DNA of 24,509 bases from JBAZCI01 sp041671025 (GCA_041671025.1 JBAZCI010000020.1:1-24509); one strand, 5' to 3'. Positions 1 to 8,202 are shown, counted from the stretch's first letter. The notes: generated by a model from the letters alone, not told the origin. Translations and numbers: made by a program.

Positions 1-562
1 TGCTGATTCCCATGAATGAAAGCATCGATACGGATAATGCAATAATGTAGGAGGCATTATGAAAAAGGGGGGCACCGTAGAGGTAGGGCTGAGCAAGATG
101 GGGGATATAGCCGGCGTACTCAAATAACAGAAGTCCGACAAATACCATTCCGCCGAAAACAAAGTTTATCGGACCGGCCCACTTTGAAAAGTGCACATTG
201 GACCCGACAATTTGCAGTACATACAACGGGAGGAAGATACTTGCAACTCCGCCGGTATAATGTACAACGATCGTAATGACCAGCATATCCACAAAAATAC
301 CCAGATAAGGCCAGGCCCGGGGGTATCGTACGGATGTATACACAAAACTGCTTGCAACATTAAAAATGAATGCAAGCGCAACGGCAACAAAAATCCCGCC
401 CAGATCATACGTAAAACTTATTGCATTTCCGAGCAGTGCGACTACGAGAATAATCAAAATGACAGCGTATCGTACGCTGACTGACCAATTCAACCGACCG
501 AGTTTTTCTCGGGCTGCTAATTTCTCTACTTCGCTTTTTTCTACCGATGATAGTTCGGCCAT
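1..562 (-). CDS. Sensor histidine kinase, N-terminal membrane domain (partial)
   Basis: An open frame starts at ATG 562 and runs off the left window edge without a stop (187 codons visible). After a charged cytoplasmic stretch of about 27 residues (rich in E and K) come about six hydrophobic segments, for example VILIILVVALLG and IFVAVALAFIFNVASSF. The segment HYTGGVASIFLPLYVLQIV resembles the membrane sensor region of PilS-like two-component histidine kinases, where a (Y/H)TGG.xSPF..lY signature is common. The kinase core (HisKA, HATPase) would lie outside the window, so the assignment rests on this membrane domain alone. A good promoter sits directly upstream. Alternatives are another polytopic sensor (diguanylate cyclase or similar) with the same input module. 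Confidence 0.6.
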   Translation of the reverse strand, partial: MAELSSVEKSEVEKLAAREKLGRLNWSVSVRYAVILIILVVALLGNAISFTYDLGGIFVAVALAFIFNVASSFVYTSVRYPRAWPYLGIFVDMLVITIVVHYTGGVASIFLPLYVLQIVGSNVHFSKWAGPINFVFGGMVFVGLLLFEYAGYIPHLAQPYLYGAPLFHNASYIIALSVSMLSFMGIS

Positions 563-586
563 GAGATTTTATTTTTCTTTATGTGT

Positions 587-615
587 ATTATATCATTTTT
601 TATAAAAAAAATCAA
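587..615 (-). promoter_or_regulatory. Promoter of the sensor kinase gene
   Basis: On the minus strand, TTGATT (610-615) is followed by exactly 17 bp and a perfect TATAAT (587-592). The predicted start of transcription is near 580, giving an untranslated leader of about 18 nt before ATG 562. No Shine-Dalgarno sequence is visible. Confidence 0.7.
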
Positions 616-702
616 ACACCGCACTTTTTACCAGTTAAAAGAGTAATCGTGGGCGTAAAAGAAAAAAAGGCACCACGACACATAAGCCCGGTTTTTTATC
701 GC

Positions 703-2223
703 TTATTCAGCCTTCGATCTATACTGCAGTGCTTCCGCGACATGAACTGACCCGATACACTCCTGGCCTTCAATATCGGCGATGGTTCGGGCAATTTTGA
801 GAATGCGAATATACGACCGCGCTGAGAGCCGGAGCCGCTCGACCGCTTGGCGCAGAATCTGTGCTGATGCTGAATCCACGGCACACCATGCCCGAAGCTC
901 CCGAGGAGACATTTCTGCATTTGTAAAAATACGGCGGTTTCCAAACCGTTTCTGCTGACAGTTGCGGGCTAAAATTATACGACTGCGAATCTGCTCAGAT
1001 GTTTCACCGACACTCGTATCAGTGAGTTTTTCAAATTCCACATGGGGCACCTCTACATGCAGATCGATACGATCGAGGAGCGGGCCTGATATCCTCTTCT
1101 GATACTTGGTGACAGCGGCGGGCGGACACACACACTGCCGCTGAGGATGTCCGGCATACCCGCACGGGCATGGATTCATTGCGGCAATAAGCGTAAATTG
1201 AGCGGGAAATATGTATGTCCCTGACGCACGTGAAACTGAAATGACGCCGTCTTCAAGTGGCTGGCGTAAATTTTCGAGAACTACACGGGGGAATTCCGGA
1301 AACTCATCTAAAAACAATATCCCCCGGTGAGCCAATGAAATCTCGCCGGGCTTTGGCGTCGCACCGCCTCCCACAAGCGCTACGCCAGATGCCGTATGAT
1401 GGGGTGAGCGAAACGGTCGTGCGGTAACAAGCGGCTGAGCTCGCGAAAGCAGTCCGGCAACGCTGTAAATCTTTGTTACCTGCAGGGACTCTTCAAGCGT
1501 CAACGGAGGGAGTATGGCGATCATCGCCCGAGCCAACATTGTCTTGCCGACTCCCGGCGGACCGGTAAGAAGAACATTGTGGCCACCGCTTGCCGCAATT
1601 TCAAGCGCCCGCTTCACATGTTGCTGACCCTTAATGTCAGAAAAATCTACACGTGTCTGGTGCCCAGAATCAGCCGACTGCATTCGAATATTTTTGAGAA
1701 TAGGGATTTTTTTCACACCCGAAATATGCTCGACGAGCATGTGCAGATTTTTGACTGGATAAATATCGATACCCGGAATCATTGCCGCCTCTCGCGCATC
1801 ACACGCGGGAACGTACAATTCACGGATGCCCATCTCTCGCGCATGTACAGCGATCGAAATAACTCCTCGTATTGAACGGGTAGTCCCGTCTAACGCAAGT
1901 TCGCCCGCAAAAAGCCGAGTGCCCGTGTTTCGAAAAATAACAATGCCCTGAGCGATGAGTATCGAGAGCGCAATTGGCAGATCAAACATTGAACCTTCTT
2001 TCTTGATATCTGCCGGGGCTAAATTGACTGTAATGCGCGTTCGGGGAAAAGCAAATCCGGAATTTTTGATCGCCGAACGAATCCGTTCCCGCGCTTCCTG
2101 CACAGCGGCATCAGGTAATCCGACAACACTAAAATGCGGCAGTCCGTACAGAATATCCGCCTCTACATCAACGAGTCGCGCATCAATACCGACAACCGCC
2201 GCCGCATGTATATTTATATTCAT
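703..2223 (-). CDS. comM: YifB/ComM family Mg-chelatase-like AAA+ ATPase
   Basis: A full-length 506-residue member of the YifB/ComM family. The N-terminal ChlI-type domain (about 1-165, with GLPDAAVQEARERIRSA) is followed by the AAA+ core: Walker A GPPGVGKT at 221-228, Walker B GILFLDE at 301-307, and the sensor region AMNPCPCG near 348-355. A cysteine-containing loop (C352, C354, C364, C366) interrupts the core, as is usual in this family. LLDRIDLHVEVP and a C-terminal Mg_chelatase_C domain follow. In naturally transformable bacteria ComM is a hexameric helicase that extends branch migration during recombination of incoming DNA. That role is known for the family and is inferred here. The ATG is 23 bp downstream of a minus-strand hairpin terminator, so the gene needs its own promoter or regulated readthrough. 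No SD is seen. Confidence 0.93.
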   Translation of the reverse strand: MNINIHAAAVVGIDARLVDVEADILYGLPHFSVVGLPDAAVQEARERIRSAIKNSGFAFPRTRITVNLAPADIKKEGSMFDLPIALSILIAQGIVIFRNTGTRLFAGELALDGTTRSIRGVISIAVHAREMGIRELYVPACDAREAAMIPGIDIYPVKNLHMLVEHISGVKKIPILKNIRMQSADSGHQTRVDFSDIKGQQHVKRALEIAASGGHNVLLTGPPGVGKTMLARAMIAILPPLTLEESLQVTKIYSVAGLLSRAQPLVTARPFRSPHHTASGVALVGGGATPKPGEISLAHRGILFLDEFPEFPRVVLENLRQPLEDGVISVSRASGTYIFPAQFTLIAAMNPCPCGYAGHPQRQCVCPPAAVTKYQKRISGPLLDRIDLHVEVPHVEFEKLTDTSVGETSEQIRSRIILARNCQQKRFGNRRIFTNAEMSPRELRAWCAVDSASAQILRQAVERLRLSARSYIRILKIARTIADIEGQECIGSVHVAEALQYRSKAE

Positions 2224-2238
2224 ACTATGGTGAAAAGC

Positions 2239-2269
2239 AAAAAAGCTCTTCGCGAAAAGACGAGAAGAG
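2239..2269 (-). terminator. Intrinsic terminator after lspA
   Basis: On the minus strand the arms CTCTTC and GAAGAG (2264-2269 and 2246-2251) enclose an 12-nt loop that can form two further C-G pairs. They are followed after one C by six T residues (2239-2244). The hairpin lies between the lspA stop and the comM start. It could end the traR-lspA transcript, or attenuate comM if that gene is read from upstream. Confidence 0.5.
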
Positions 2270-2292
2270 TGAGAAGTGAATGGCGCAGCGTC

Positions 2293-2748
2293 CTAACGTG
2301 TACGGGGAAAAAGTATGGAAATGCCCATCAGGACGGCTCCGCAGAAAATCAGTATATCACCCGTATTTATCGTTGACCAGGAAAAAAAGTCTAGGTAATC
2401 CACCACCGCTCCGTGCATGATACGATCAATCAGATTCGAAAGCGCACCGAAAACAACCATTGCGGCGGCGGCGGCCTGCGTCAGACGTCCCTGTTGATAA
2501 CTCTTCAACCATACGAAAGCTACTCCTGCGATAACCACAGCGGAAAAAATTATCGCCAACACATTGGAAAGCGGGATACTCAAGGCAACGCCCGAATTAC
2601 GCACATACACAAAAGATAACACCTTCGGAATGATTTCATGCGTCCCGTCGATCTGAAGAGAAATTACCCGAAGTGCTCGGTCAATGAGGACCACAAAAAA
2701 CAGCACGGCGTGAATAATCAGCCACCGCCGTCTATCTTTCGTTTCCAT
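2293..2748 (-). CDS. lspA: Lipoprotein signal peptidase (signal peptidase II)
   Basis: A 151-residue protein with four predicted membrane helices, the usual size for LspA. This aspartyl protease removes the signal peptide from prolipoproteins at the membrane after lipidation of the +1 cysteine. The family landmarks are present in order: the early membrane Asp (LIDRALR, D23), VRNSGVALSI (49-58, matching the ARNxGAAF motif), NLIDRIMHGAVVDYLD (105-120) and INTGD (127-131). By comparison with the E. coli enzyme, the catalytic dyad should be D117 (VVD) and D131 (NTGD). The gene follows the DksA/TraR-type gene by 15 nt and is probably co-transcribed with it. An AGGA about 10 nt before the ATG is one of the few SD-like sequences in the window. 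Confidence 0.93.
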   Translation of the reverse strand: METKDRRRWLIIHAVLFFVVLIDRALRVISLQIDGTHEIIPKVLSFVYVRNSGVALSIPLSNVLAIIFSAVVIAGVAFVWLKSYQQGRLTQAAAAAMVVFGALSNLIDRIMHGAVVDYLDFFSWSTINTGDILIFCGAVLMGISILFPRTR

Positions 2749-2763
2749 CGAAGTACGTTCCTG

Positions 2764-3114
2764 TTACACGCTGCACTCCGTGTGCTGCATCGCCGCAGGA
2801 AATGCTTCGAGACGCTTCTCGTCAATTTTTTTTCCGCACCGAACGCAAAGACCGTATGTCCCTTCTGCGATTTTCTGTAGCGCAGTCGTCACGTCAAGTA
2901 GTGTATGCGAAAGATTTTGCTGAATGGCGAGTTTCTCCGCATACGTCGCAACTTCAGCTGCATTCTCATCATCTTTTGATCCCATATCAGTCCACTCAAC
3001 GCGTTCCGAAGAACCGTCGGAATTGTTGGTAATTAACTTTGCAAGCTGTGTATCCAATCGTTTCTTTTCTTCTTCCAATCTGGATTTCATTTTTGCAGTA
3101 AATAGTGTTGTCAT
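2764..3114 (-). CDS. DksA/TraR-family zinc-finger protein with a CCHC-type ligand set
   Basis: A 116-residue protein with a charged coiled-coil-like N-terminal half (K9-K82) and a C-terminal TraR/DksA zinc-finger region. Residues 88-114 read YGLCVRCGKKIDEKRLEA followed by FPAAMQHTEC. In DksA-like proteins this is YGxC..CG..I...RLEA.P.A..C..C. The ligands visible here are C90, C93, H111 and C114, so the third cysteine is replaced by histidine. Family members bind the RNA polymerase secondary channel and modulate initiation. The gene is first in a pair with lspA. A candidate -10 (TAGAAT, at 3157-3162) lies upstream, but no convincing -35 was found. The start is ATG in a CATATG context without an SD. 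Confidence 0.85.
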   Translation of the reverse strand: MTTLFTAKMKSRLEEEKKRLDTQLAKLITNNSDGSSERVEWTDMGSKDDENAAEVATYAEKLAIQQNLSHTLLDVTTALQKIAEGTYGLCVRCGKKIDEKRLEAFPAAMQHTECSV

Positions 3115-3208
3115 ATGCAGAATAAAAAAATTATTGATGCCAAGAGAGGTAGCAAAATTCTACCCGTGAGCAGTGTAACACGAAATGGAAAAGAAGTATA
3201 GAGTTACC

Positions 3209-3244
3209 AAAAAGGCTCTATCCCGTACACAAGGATAGAGCCTT
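3209..3244 (-). terminator. Strong intrinsic terminator of the giant surface-protein gene
   Basis: A perfect 12-bp stem, AAGGCTCTATCC (3212-3223) with GGATAGAGCCTT (3233-3244) and a 9-nt loop, is followed on the minus strand by five T residues (complement of 3209-3213). It lies 15 bp after the stop codon at 3259. Confidence 0.9.
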
Positions 3245-3258
3245 AGTTTGTAAGAAAA

Positions 3259-4330
3259 CTAGTATGCGGGGAAAATAGTCAGACCGCCGCGGAATCCTTT
3301 GTGATGGGAGAAAAACTGTGAAAGTGCGCCACCATTGCGGGAAAAGGTACGGACCTGTGGACCCATTCCTGCCCCTGGTGCCGTCACGACCTCAGCTGTA
3401 CCGTTGCCATCAAGGTCGGCGACAAACGATGTGAAGTTCCCGCGAAGCCGCGAAGCATACGCGAAGAACTGTGATTTTACCTTGCCTGCTGAGCTGAAAA
3501 CACGAACTTGCGGTCCCGCGGTGCTTATCGGTGAAACCACAACATCATTTGACCCATCGCCATCGACATCTCCGACTGAGACGTTCACGCCCCCGCGGAA
3601 TGTAGAAGCGTACGCGAAGAAGCGCGAGAGTGTAGCCCCATTCTTATCAAAGACTGCAACCTGAGGACCATTGCCCGCCTTTGTGGAAACAACTATGTCA
3701 TCATCGCCGTCTCCGTCCATATCACCAAGCGCGGCATTAAATCCTCCGCGAACGCCTGCAGCATAGGCATTAAATCTTTTAATCACCGTTCCGCTCGCTT
3801 CAAAGACGCCTACTTCCGGACCGGCGTTAGAATCCGGGACCGTAACAATTTCCGAGACACCGTCACCGTCTACATCACCGGTCAATGCTCTGGATCCTCC
3901 CCGGAAACTTGAATTGTATGCGAAGAATTGGTGAATAACATTCCCACTGCGATTAAAGACACGGACCTGCGGACCTGCGCCCGCCATGGGCGAAGTAATG
4001 ATCTCGTCTGTACCGTCTCCGTTGATATCAGCGGATGTCACGTGAATACCCGTTTTAATGGACTCGGGATAGGCGAAGAACTGAGATAGCAGTTTTCCGC
4101 TTTTATTGAATACACGGACCTGCGGACCTGCGCCGCTGCCCGGAGCAACGATAATCTCCTCGACACCGTCACCGTCTACATCACCGGTAACCGCCTCAAT
4201 CCCGATACGAAGGGTCGAGCTGTACGCGAAGAAATTAGCGAGTACTTTGCCGTTTTCATCTGCCAGAATCACCTGAGGTCCTCCGCTTGCCGCCGGCACC
4301 GCGAGAATATCAGCCGGCCCGCGGTTTGAA
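3259..4330 (-). repeat. Seven tandem 51-residue FG-GAP/VCBS-like repeats
   Basis: Within the giant protein the C-terminal third repeats a unit of the form GPQVRVF-x3-G-x4-FFAY-x5-GG-x5-GDVDGDG-x2-EI with a period of 51 residues (153 bp). Six units carry a D-x-D/N-G-D/N-G calcium loop. The seventh ends the protein at LTIFPAY without one. Such units usually form a beta-propeller, and seven blades is a canonical propeller number. Propeller closure is an inference. Confidence 0.85.
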
Positions 4331-7300
4331 CCCGCCGAGGCTCCTGAGACGAGCACAAAGGTCGTGAAATGGTTCGTCTGAATAGTAATCGTGTTGTTGT
4401 CATTGTCCTGCACGACACCGATAGGATTCTGGTAACTGCTGGTTGTCTCATCAAAAAACTTGCTGACCAGCGTACCCTCATCTATCCCCAACGCAGTCAA
4501 CTGAGATTCAGAATACGGAAATTTGATCGTCACATTTGAATTAAATGTGGTGATTTCATTATTATCCGCATCAAGTGCTGTCAAGTCATACCCGACACCA
4601 AAGGGCTGTACATTTTTCATGCGGAAAAGATTGGTTACTGTCGGGTTTGCGCTAACGGTTACATTCGTTCCAGAATCGCCTAGTGCACCTGACGGTATCG
4701 TGATACTCGTGCCGTTCTCCAGATTAATGACCTGAGCCGTACCGGCATCAAATGTTGTGGTAACAGGAGCAGGAACAGTAAAGTTGGAAGCGGTGACCGG
4801 GAAATCCTTCGTAATGCTGGTCTGCGTCGTGATCGTTATGATCTCTTCATCAGACTGGTAGAATGACGTACCGTCAAAACTGTCAGCGCCGCAATGCCAC
4901 GTTCCTGCGCGATAATTCACTGAATATGCGCCGCCAAACATGACCGGCCCGCCGGTAAATCCGCCGTTTTCTTCCCAACAATGTACAAATCCCATATTGA
5001 GGGGCGTACCGGCAATTTTTACCGTCCCGCTCATTGTGCCTAGTGCCTTATCAAGCCGTAATGTGATATTGGCCGTCGATGCCGTACGCATATCAACTTT
5101 TTCAAAGTCAGCGGGAATAAATGCGCTGCCCGGCGGGAGGCCCATGCCTACTTCATAGCGATGACCCTTGAGCACGCCAAGAGAAAAAGTTCCGTCTGGA
5201 TTTGTTTTTACATCAGAATGCAACTCGTTCTTGAAATTCTCGGGATTATTACCTTGACCCTCAAATTCGACCCAGTTACCAGCAAACACAAACGCATCCA
5301 CGCCGTTTCCGTTCGGATCAACAACGCGTCCGGTGATCGTTGCATCCGCCTTATTGACTGTGAGATTCATCGTGGTGACTCCCACAGCAATGGTGATCGG
5401 TGTAGGATCCGGGGGTTTCATCATAAAGCCGTTTGAAGACTCAATGAAATACCCCATGTGATACCCTTCGCCGGAGAGTAAACTGACGCTGTATGTACAG
5501 TCAGATCGAATCTCTCCGCCTTTCCATGAACCGCTCCGATCGAAATGAACATCGCCGAACCATCCTTTTGAAGAAACGCACGATGTAATGGTATGCCCAT
5601 TTTGGTCAATCAACCGGCCTTCCACTGTCGCATCATTTGCCTTGACCTGGATATTTTTTGTCGAAGTAGCATTGGCGAATACTGCGACATTCTGATTATC
5701 AACTGCAGAGTATGGGGCATTGGGAGGCGTATGAATGCTCAACGTATATGTTGAGGCTACGCTACTCGGAACACTAATACTGAAAGACCCATTCTGACAA
5801 TTGACCGGCCCGCCATATCCGGGACCGAAACCGCCTATGCCCGAAGTTGCCGGCCGTGCCTCGACATACGCGCAAAATCCGCTCACAACATTGCCCGACA
5901 TGTCTACAACCGAGCCGCTAATGGTCGCGTCGGCAAAAGTGAGAACCATAGTAGGGACACTTACCGTAGAAGTCTCTGTGGGAACATCAACATCAACCGG
6001 CGGCCCACTGTAGACATAGCGTTGATTGCGTCCCTGATCAATATTTACTCCCCACCGCCCTGAAGTAACGGCGAGCGTGAAATTTCCTTCTGAGTCACTT
6101 TGTGTATTACTCCACCCGGGCTGTCCATGCATGAATGAATTGACGTACACACCACCGACACCCGTGCCGTCCGATTTGACGACCTTACCGACAATTTTCG
6201 CAGACTTGCTTTTCGCGGTTAGCGTGCCGATATCTTTTGCCTCATTGTCACCGATAGTAATATTTATTTCTGAAAACGTATACTGATTATCAGGACTAAA
6301 TACGCTTACCCGATACGATCCCGCCTGTACATTTACGGTAAATGTTCCGTCCGGTCGTACCTGCCCATTGTTGCCGATACCTTCTTGATTTCGTACATCA
6401 ACATTTGCATTCGTCATCGCCGATCCGTCCGGTTTCACCACTCTTCCCGTCACAGATGCGTTGGCTGTCTGCACAGTTAAGTTGAGTGTTTTGTTCTCCG
6501 TTGAGGAATTACCAGAAAATTCTACCCGCTGAGGCGGACCGGAAAAAAACCAGTCAACCGCCTGTGATCCGGGCCCCATGTTTGGCGAGACCATAATATT
6601 CCAGAGTCCGCCTGAAAGTGCCAAGGTATAGTTACCGTTAGAATCCGTGGTTGTGTTACTGAACCCAAAGCCTCCATCCTTATTAGCATTGACCATAGCG
6701 CCTCCCACCGGCGTACCGTTATTTTTCTTGACCTGTCCTACCAGAAATTTGGTAGCGCTTACAAATGTCAGATTTTTCGTAATGACGCCTGAGCTTATGG
6801 TAATTGTTTGCTGCTCAGGTGAAATAAGACCCGAGGATCCCCAGGGTGCCTGTACTTCAAGCTTGTAGGTCCCTGCGGGCAATCCACCTATCTGATACTG
6901 CCCATTTTGAGCGCTTTGAGCGGAAGAATTTGTCGTCCAGTCATCTGTATGCACCTGTACATTTGCATTTGCCGTGGGCGTTGAACCGTCCGGACCAAAC
7001 ACCGTGCCTACCACCTGCGCGGTGGTCAGCTTAATGACACCGACGTTGAGCAGTGTGCCAGACGTGACGCTCACACTTTTTGGAACTGCCGCTGTAAAAA
7101 CTAAATTATTGGGACGGCATTCAATCGTATATGCACCGGTAGGTAAGGTGCCGAATCTAAAACTGCCATCAACAGGATTTGCATTAGAATTTTTTTGTAC
7201 CGTTCGATCCTGATTAAAAATGTCGCAATTGACATTTCCCTGACTGAGATCAAGTGCATTGCCGTCTGGATCCTTCACTGTACCGATCACATTCGGAGTA

Positions 7301-7917
7301 TCCAGACGAATAATCTGTCCGGTGACAGGGGTGCCGGAAAACGTAAGAGGCGTCTGTGAAGAAGTATACGCAGATCCCTGAGGAGGTTGTGCGTCAATGG
7401 TAAATGACCCGTTCGGGATGCCGCCAAATTTAAAATTGCCGTTATCGTCCGTGCCTGTTCCCGTGTTAAATGTCCAATCGGCGGTACGGATCTGTACCCA
7501 GCTATTGCCGACTCGTGTCGTCCCGTCCGGTGCCGTAACATACCCCACGATACTCGGATTGGTCAGGTGAACAGCTCCCAAATTGACTGCGCTATCTCCA
7601 ACATTGATCTTAAACGGAGTCGGCCCTGCATAATCTCCGTCATTGCCTTGGTAAGCAATCTGCACTTCATACTGACCGGCGGAAATACTTCCGACCGAAA
7701 AAGCCCCAGTCGGGTCAATTGACGCACCATTGCCCGGCCCCGGAACCGTTGGATTAATACTGACATATCCTCCGGCCTGGGATAATGCCGCTCCCGAAGG
7801 ACTAACGATGGTTCCCGAAACAGCGACCGACGCTGACGCCGGCTGAGTGAACCCAAACGCTACTCCTAGAACAAGGAGTAATACCCCGAAACTCACCAGA
7901 CAAATATTTTTTGTCAT
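3259..7917 (-). CDS. Giant secreted repeat protein: carboxypeptidase-regulatory-like folds, ZU5-like domain, FG-GAP repeats
   Basis: A 1,552-residue secreted protein. I start it at ATG 7917 (MTKNICLVSFG): this gives a signal peptide ending near PASA (cleavage about A29), whereas a frame-open extension to 8118 would cover the promoter and leader. Residues about 30-1045 hold eleven beta-rich units of roughly 90-100 residues. Each opens with a motif such as VGTVFGPDGSTPTAN or TGRVVKPDGSAMTN, typical of carboxypeptidase-regulatory-like or SdrD-B-like folds. Residues about 1047-1190 (INLENGTSITIPSGAL) resemble a ZU5-type domain. Residues about 1195-1552 hold seven 51-residue FG-GAP/VCBS-like units, six with Ca-binding loops such as DVDGDG. 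No LPXTG, C-terminal membrane helix or sorting domain is visible. A role in cell-surface or host adhesion is inferred. The gene is monocistronic, with its own promoter, structured leader and strong terminator. Confidence 0.85.
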   Translation of the reverse strand: MTKNICLVSFGVLLLVLGVAFGFTQPASASVAVSGTIVSPSGAALSQAGGYVSINPTVPGPGNGASIDPTGAFSVGSISAGQYEVQIAYQGNDGDYAGPTPFKINVGDSAVNLGAVHLTNPSIVGYVTAPDGTTRVGNSWVQIRTADWTFNTGTGTDDNGNFKFGGIPNGSFTIDAQPPQGSAYTSSQTPLTFSGTPVTGQIIRLDTPNVIGTVKDPDGNALDLSQGNVNCDIFNQDRTVQKNSNANPVDGSFRFGTLPTGAYTIECRPNNLVFTAAVPKSVSVTSGTLLNVGVIKLTTAQVVGTVFGPDGSTPTANANVQVHTDDWTTNSSAQSAQNGQYQIGGLPAGTYKLEVQAPWGSSGLISPEQQTITISSGVITKNLTFVSATKFLVGQVKKNNGTPVGGAMVNANKDGGFGFSNTTTDSNGNYTLALSGGLWNIMVSPNMGPGSQAVDWFFSGPPQRVEFSGNSSTENKTLNLTVQTANASVTGRVVKPDGSAMTNANVDVRNQEGIGNNGQVRPDGTFTVNVQAGSYRVSVFSPDNQYTFSEINITIGDNEAKDIGTLTAKSKSAKIVGKVVKSDGTGVGGVYVNSFMHGQPGWSNTQSDSEGNFTLAVTSGRWGVNIDQGRNQRYVYSGPPVDVDVPTETSTVSVPTMVLTFADATISGSVVDMSGNVVSGFCAYVEARPATSGIGGFGPGYGGPVNCQNGSFSISVPSSVASTYTLSIHTPPNAPYSAVDNQNVAVFANATSTKNIQVKANDATVEGRLIDQNGHTITSCVSSKGWFGDVHFDRSGSWKGGEIRSDCTYSVSLLSGEGYHMGYFIESSNGFMMKPPDPTPITIAVGVTTMNLTVNKADATITGRVVDPNGNGVDAFVFAGNWVEFEGQGNNPENFKNELHSDVKTNPDGTFSLGVLKGHRYEVGMGLPPGSAFIPADFEKVDMRTASTANITLRLDKALGTMSGTVKIAGTPLNMGFVHCWEENGGFTGGPVMFGGAYSVNYRAGTWHCGADSFDGTSFYQSDEEIITITTQTSITKDFPVTASNFTVPAPVTTTFDAGTAQVINLENGTSITIPSGALGDSGTNVTVSANPTVTNLFRMKNVQPFGVGYDLTALDADNNEITTFNSNVTIKFPYSESQLTALGIDEGTLVSKFFDETTSSYQNPIGVVQDNDNNTITIQTNHFTTFVLVSGASAGSNRGPADILAVPAASGGPQVILADENGKVLANFFAYSSTLRIGIEAVTGDVDGDGVEEIIVAPGSGAGPQVRVFNKSGKLLSQFFAYPESIKTGIHVTSADINGDGTDEIITSPMAGAGPQVRVFNRSGNVIHQFFAYNSSFRGGSRALTGDVDGDGVSEIVTVPDSNAGPEVGVFEASGTVIKRFNAYAAGVRGGFNAALGDMDGDGDDDIVVSTKAGNGPQVAVFDKNGATLSRFFAYASTFRGGVNVSVGDVDGDGSNDVVVSPISTAGPQVRVFSSAGKVKSQFFAYASRLRGNFTSFVADLDGNGTAEVVTAPGAGMGPQVRTFSRNGGALSQFFSHHKGFRGGLTIFPAY
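4782..7830 (-). repeat. Eleven carboxypeptidase-regulatory-like beta-sandwich units
   Basis: Successive units begin with related strands: VSGTIVSPSGAAL, VGYVTAPDGTT, IGTVKDPDGNAL, VGTVFGPDGSTP, VGQVKKNNGTPV, TGRVVKPDGSAM, VGKVVKSDGTGV, SGSVVDMSGNVV, EGRLIDQNGHTI, TGRVVDPNGNGV and SGTVKIAGTPLN. Each is followed by a G-x-F/Y-x-(L/I/V) hairpin such as GNFKFGGIPNGSF. The units have diverged in sequence, so the array is old rather than recently amplified. Confidence 0.75.
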
Positions 7918-8103
7918 GAATGTGATCTTAATGATTATTGCTGAATGTAATAAATACAAAAAAACCCTCTTATCGGGCGACAAGAAGCCTAGGAATATAT
8001 ATTCGATTGAATATCTGAAACTTTTGTCTTTTGTTTCTCTGCTTGGCCATCCCCCTAAGGCATTATCAAGCGAAATAGTTAAGCTAAACGTTTTTGAGCT
8101 TAC
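7918..8103 (-). ncRNA. Structured leader with intrinsic terminator upstream of the giant surface-protein gene
   Basis: From the predicted transcription start near 8103 to ATG 7917 the minus strand can fold into a series of elements. They are TAAGCT/AGCTTA (8097-8102 with 8080-8085), GCTTG/CAAGC with an inner GCC/GGC (8041-8071), GAAAC/GTTTC (8017-8037) and ATATTC/GAATAT (7999-8014). A terminator follows: CTTCTTGTC, loop GCCC, GATAAGAGG, then G and seven T (7958-7987). GCCTTAGG (8054-8061) can pair with CCTAGGC (7987-7993), and GACAAAAG (8021-8028) can pair with the 5' terminator arm, giving an antiterminator. It matches no riboswitch core that I know. It could also be an independent small RNA. 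Confidence 0.55.
7958..7987 (-). terminator. Intrinsic terminator inside the leader, 41 nt before the giant gene
   Basis: On the minus strand CTTCTTGTC (complement of 7979-7987), loop GCCC, and GATAAGAGG (complement of 7966-7974) form nine consecutive pairs, two of them G-U. One G and seven T residues (7958-7964) follow. The terminator lies downstream of the promoter at 8110-8138 and upstream of the ORF, as in attenuators. Confidence 0.75.
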
Positions 8104-8109
8104 CCCTGT

Positions 8110-8138
8110 AGTATACACTAAAAATTTGGCTAAGTCAA
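8110..8138 (-). promoter_or_regulatory. Promoter of the giant surface-protein gene or leader RNA
   Basis: Minus strand TTGACT (8133-8138), 17 bp, TATACT (8110-8115). Just upstream of the -35 box lies an inverted repeat, GATCAT-ACTGC-ATGATC (8150-8166), which is a possible activator or repressor site. Confidence 0.75.
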
Positions 8139-8202
8139 GCCTCTCCCCGGATCATACTGCATGATCTAGGCAATATATACCCGTTGGGCATGAAGAAAAC
8201 TG

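Noticed and set aside
625..702. Terminator after comM
   Set aside because: A T tract exists on the minus strand (complement of 662-669), but I could form only a three-pair stem (GGC/GCC) before it.
1222..1237. CACGTG (1227-1232) with one good parS half-site (GTGAAAC)
   Set aside because: The left half does not match, and it lies inside comM coding sequence. The same applies to CACGTG at 4039 and 18701.
3335..3664. Open frames antisense to the FG-GAP region and other opposite-strand frames in long genes
   Set aside because: They lack promoters and recognisable domains. They follow from the repetitive coding pattern of the sense gene.
3259..4330. CRISPR-like or mobile-element repeat array
   Set aside because: The 153-bp periodicity is the codon-level image of diverged 51-residue protein repeats. 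There are no spacers or identical repeats.
7918..8118. N-terminal extension of the giant protein by 67 residues (ATG at 8118)
   Set aside because: It would run through the -10 box, leader hairpins and terminator. The inner ATG at 7917 begins a clean signal peptide.
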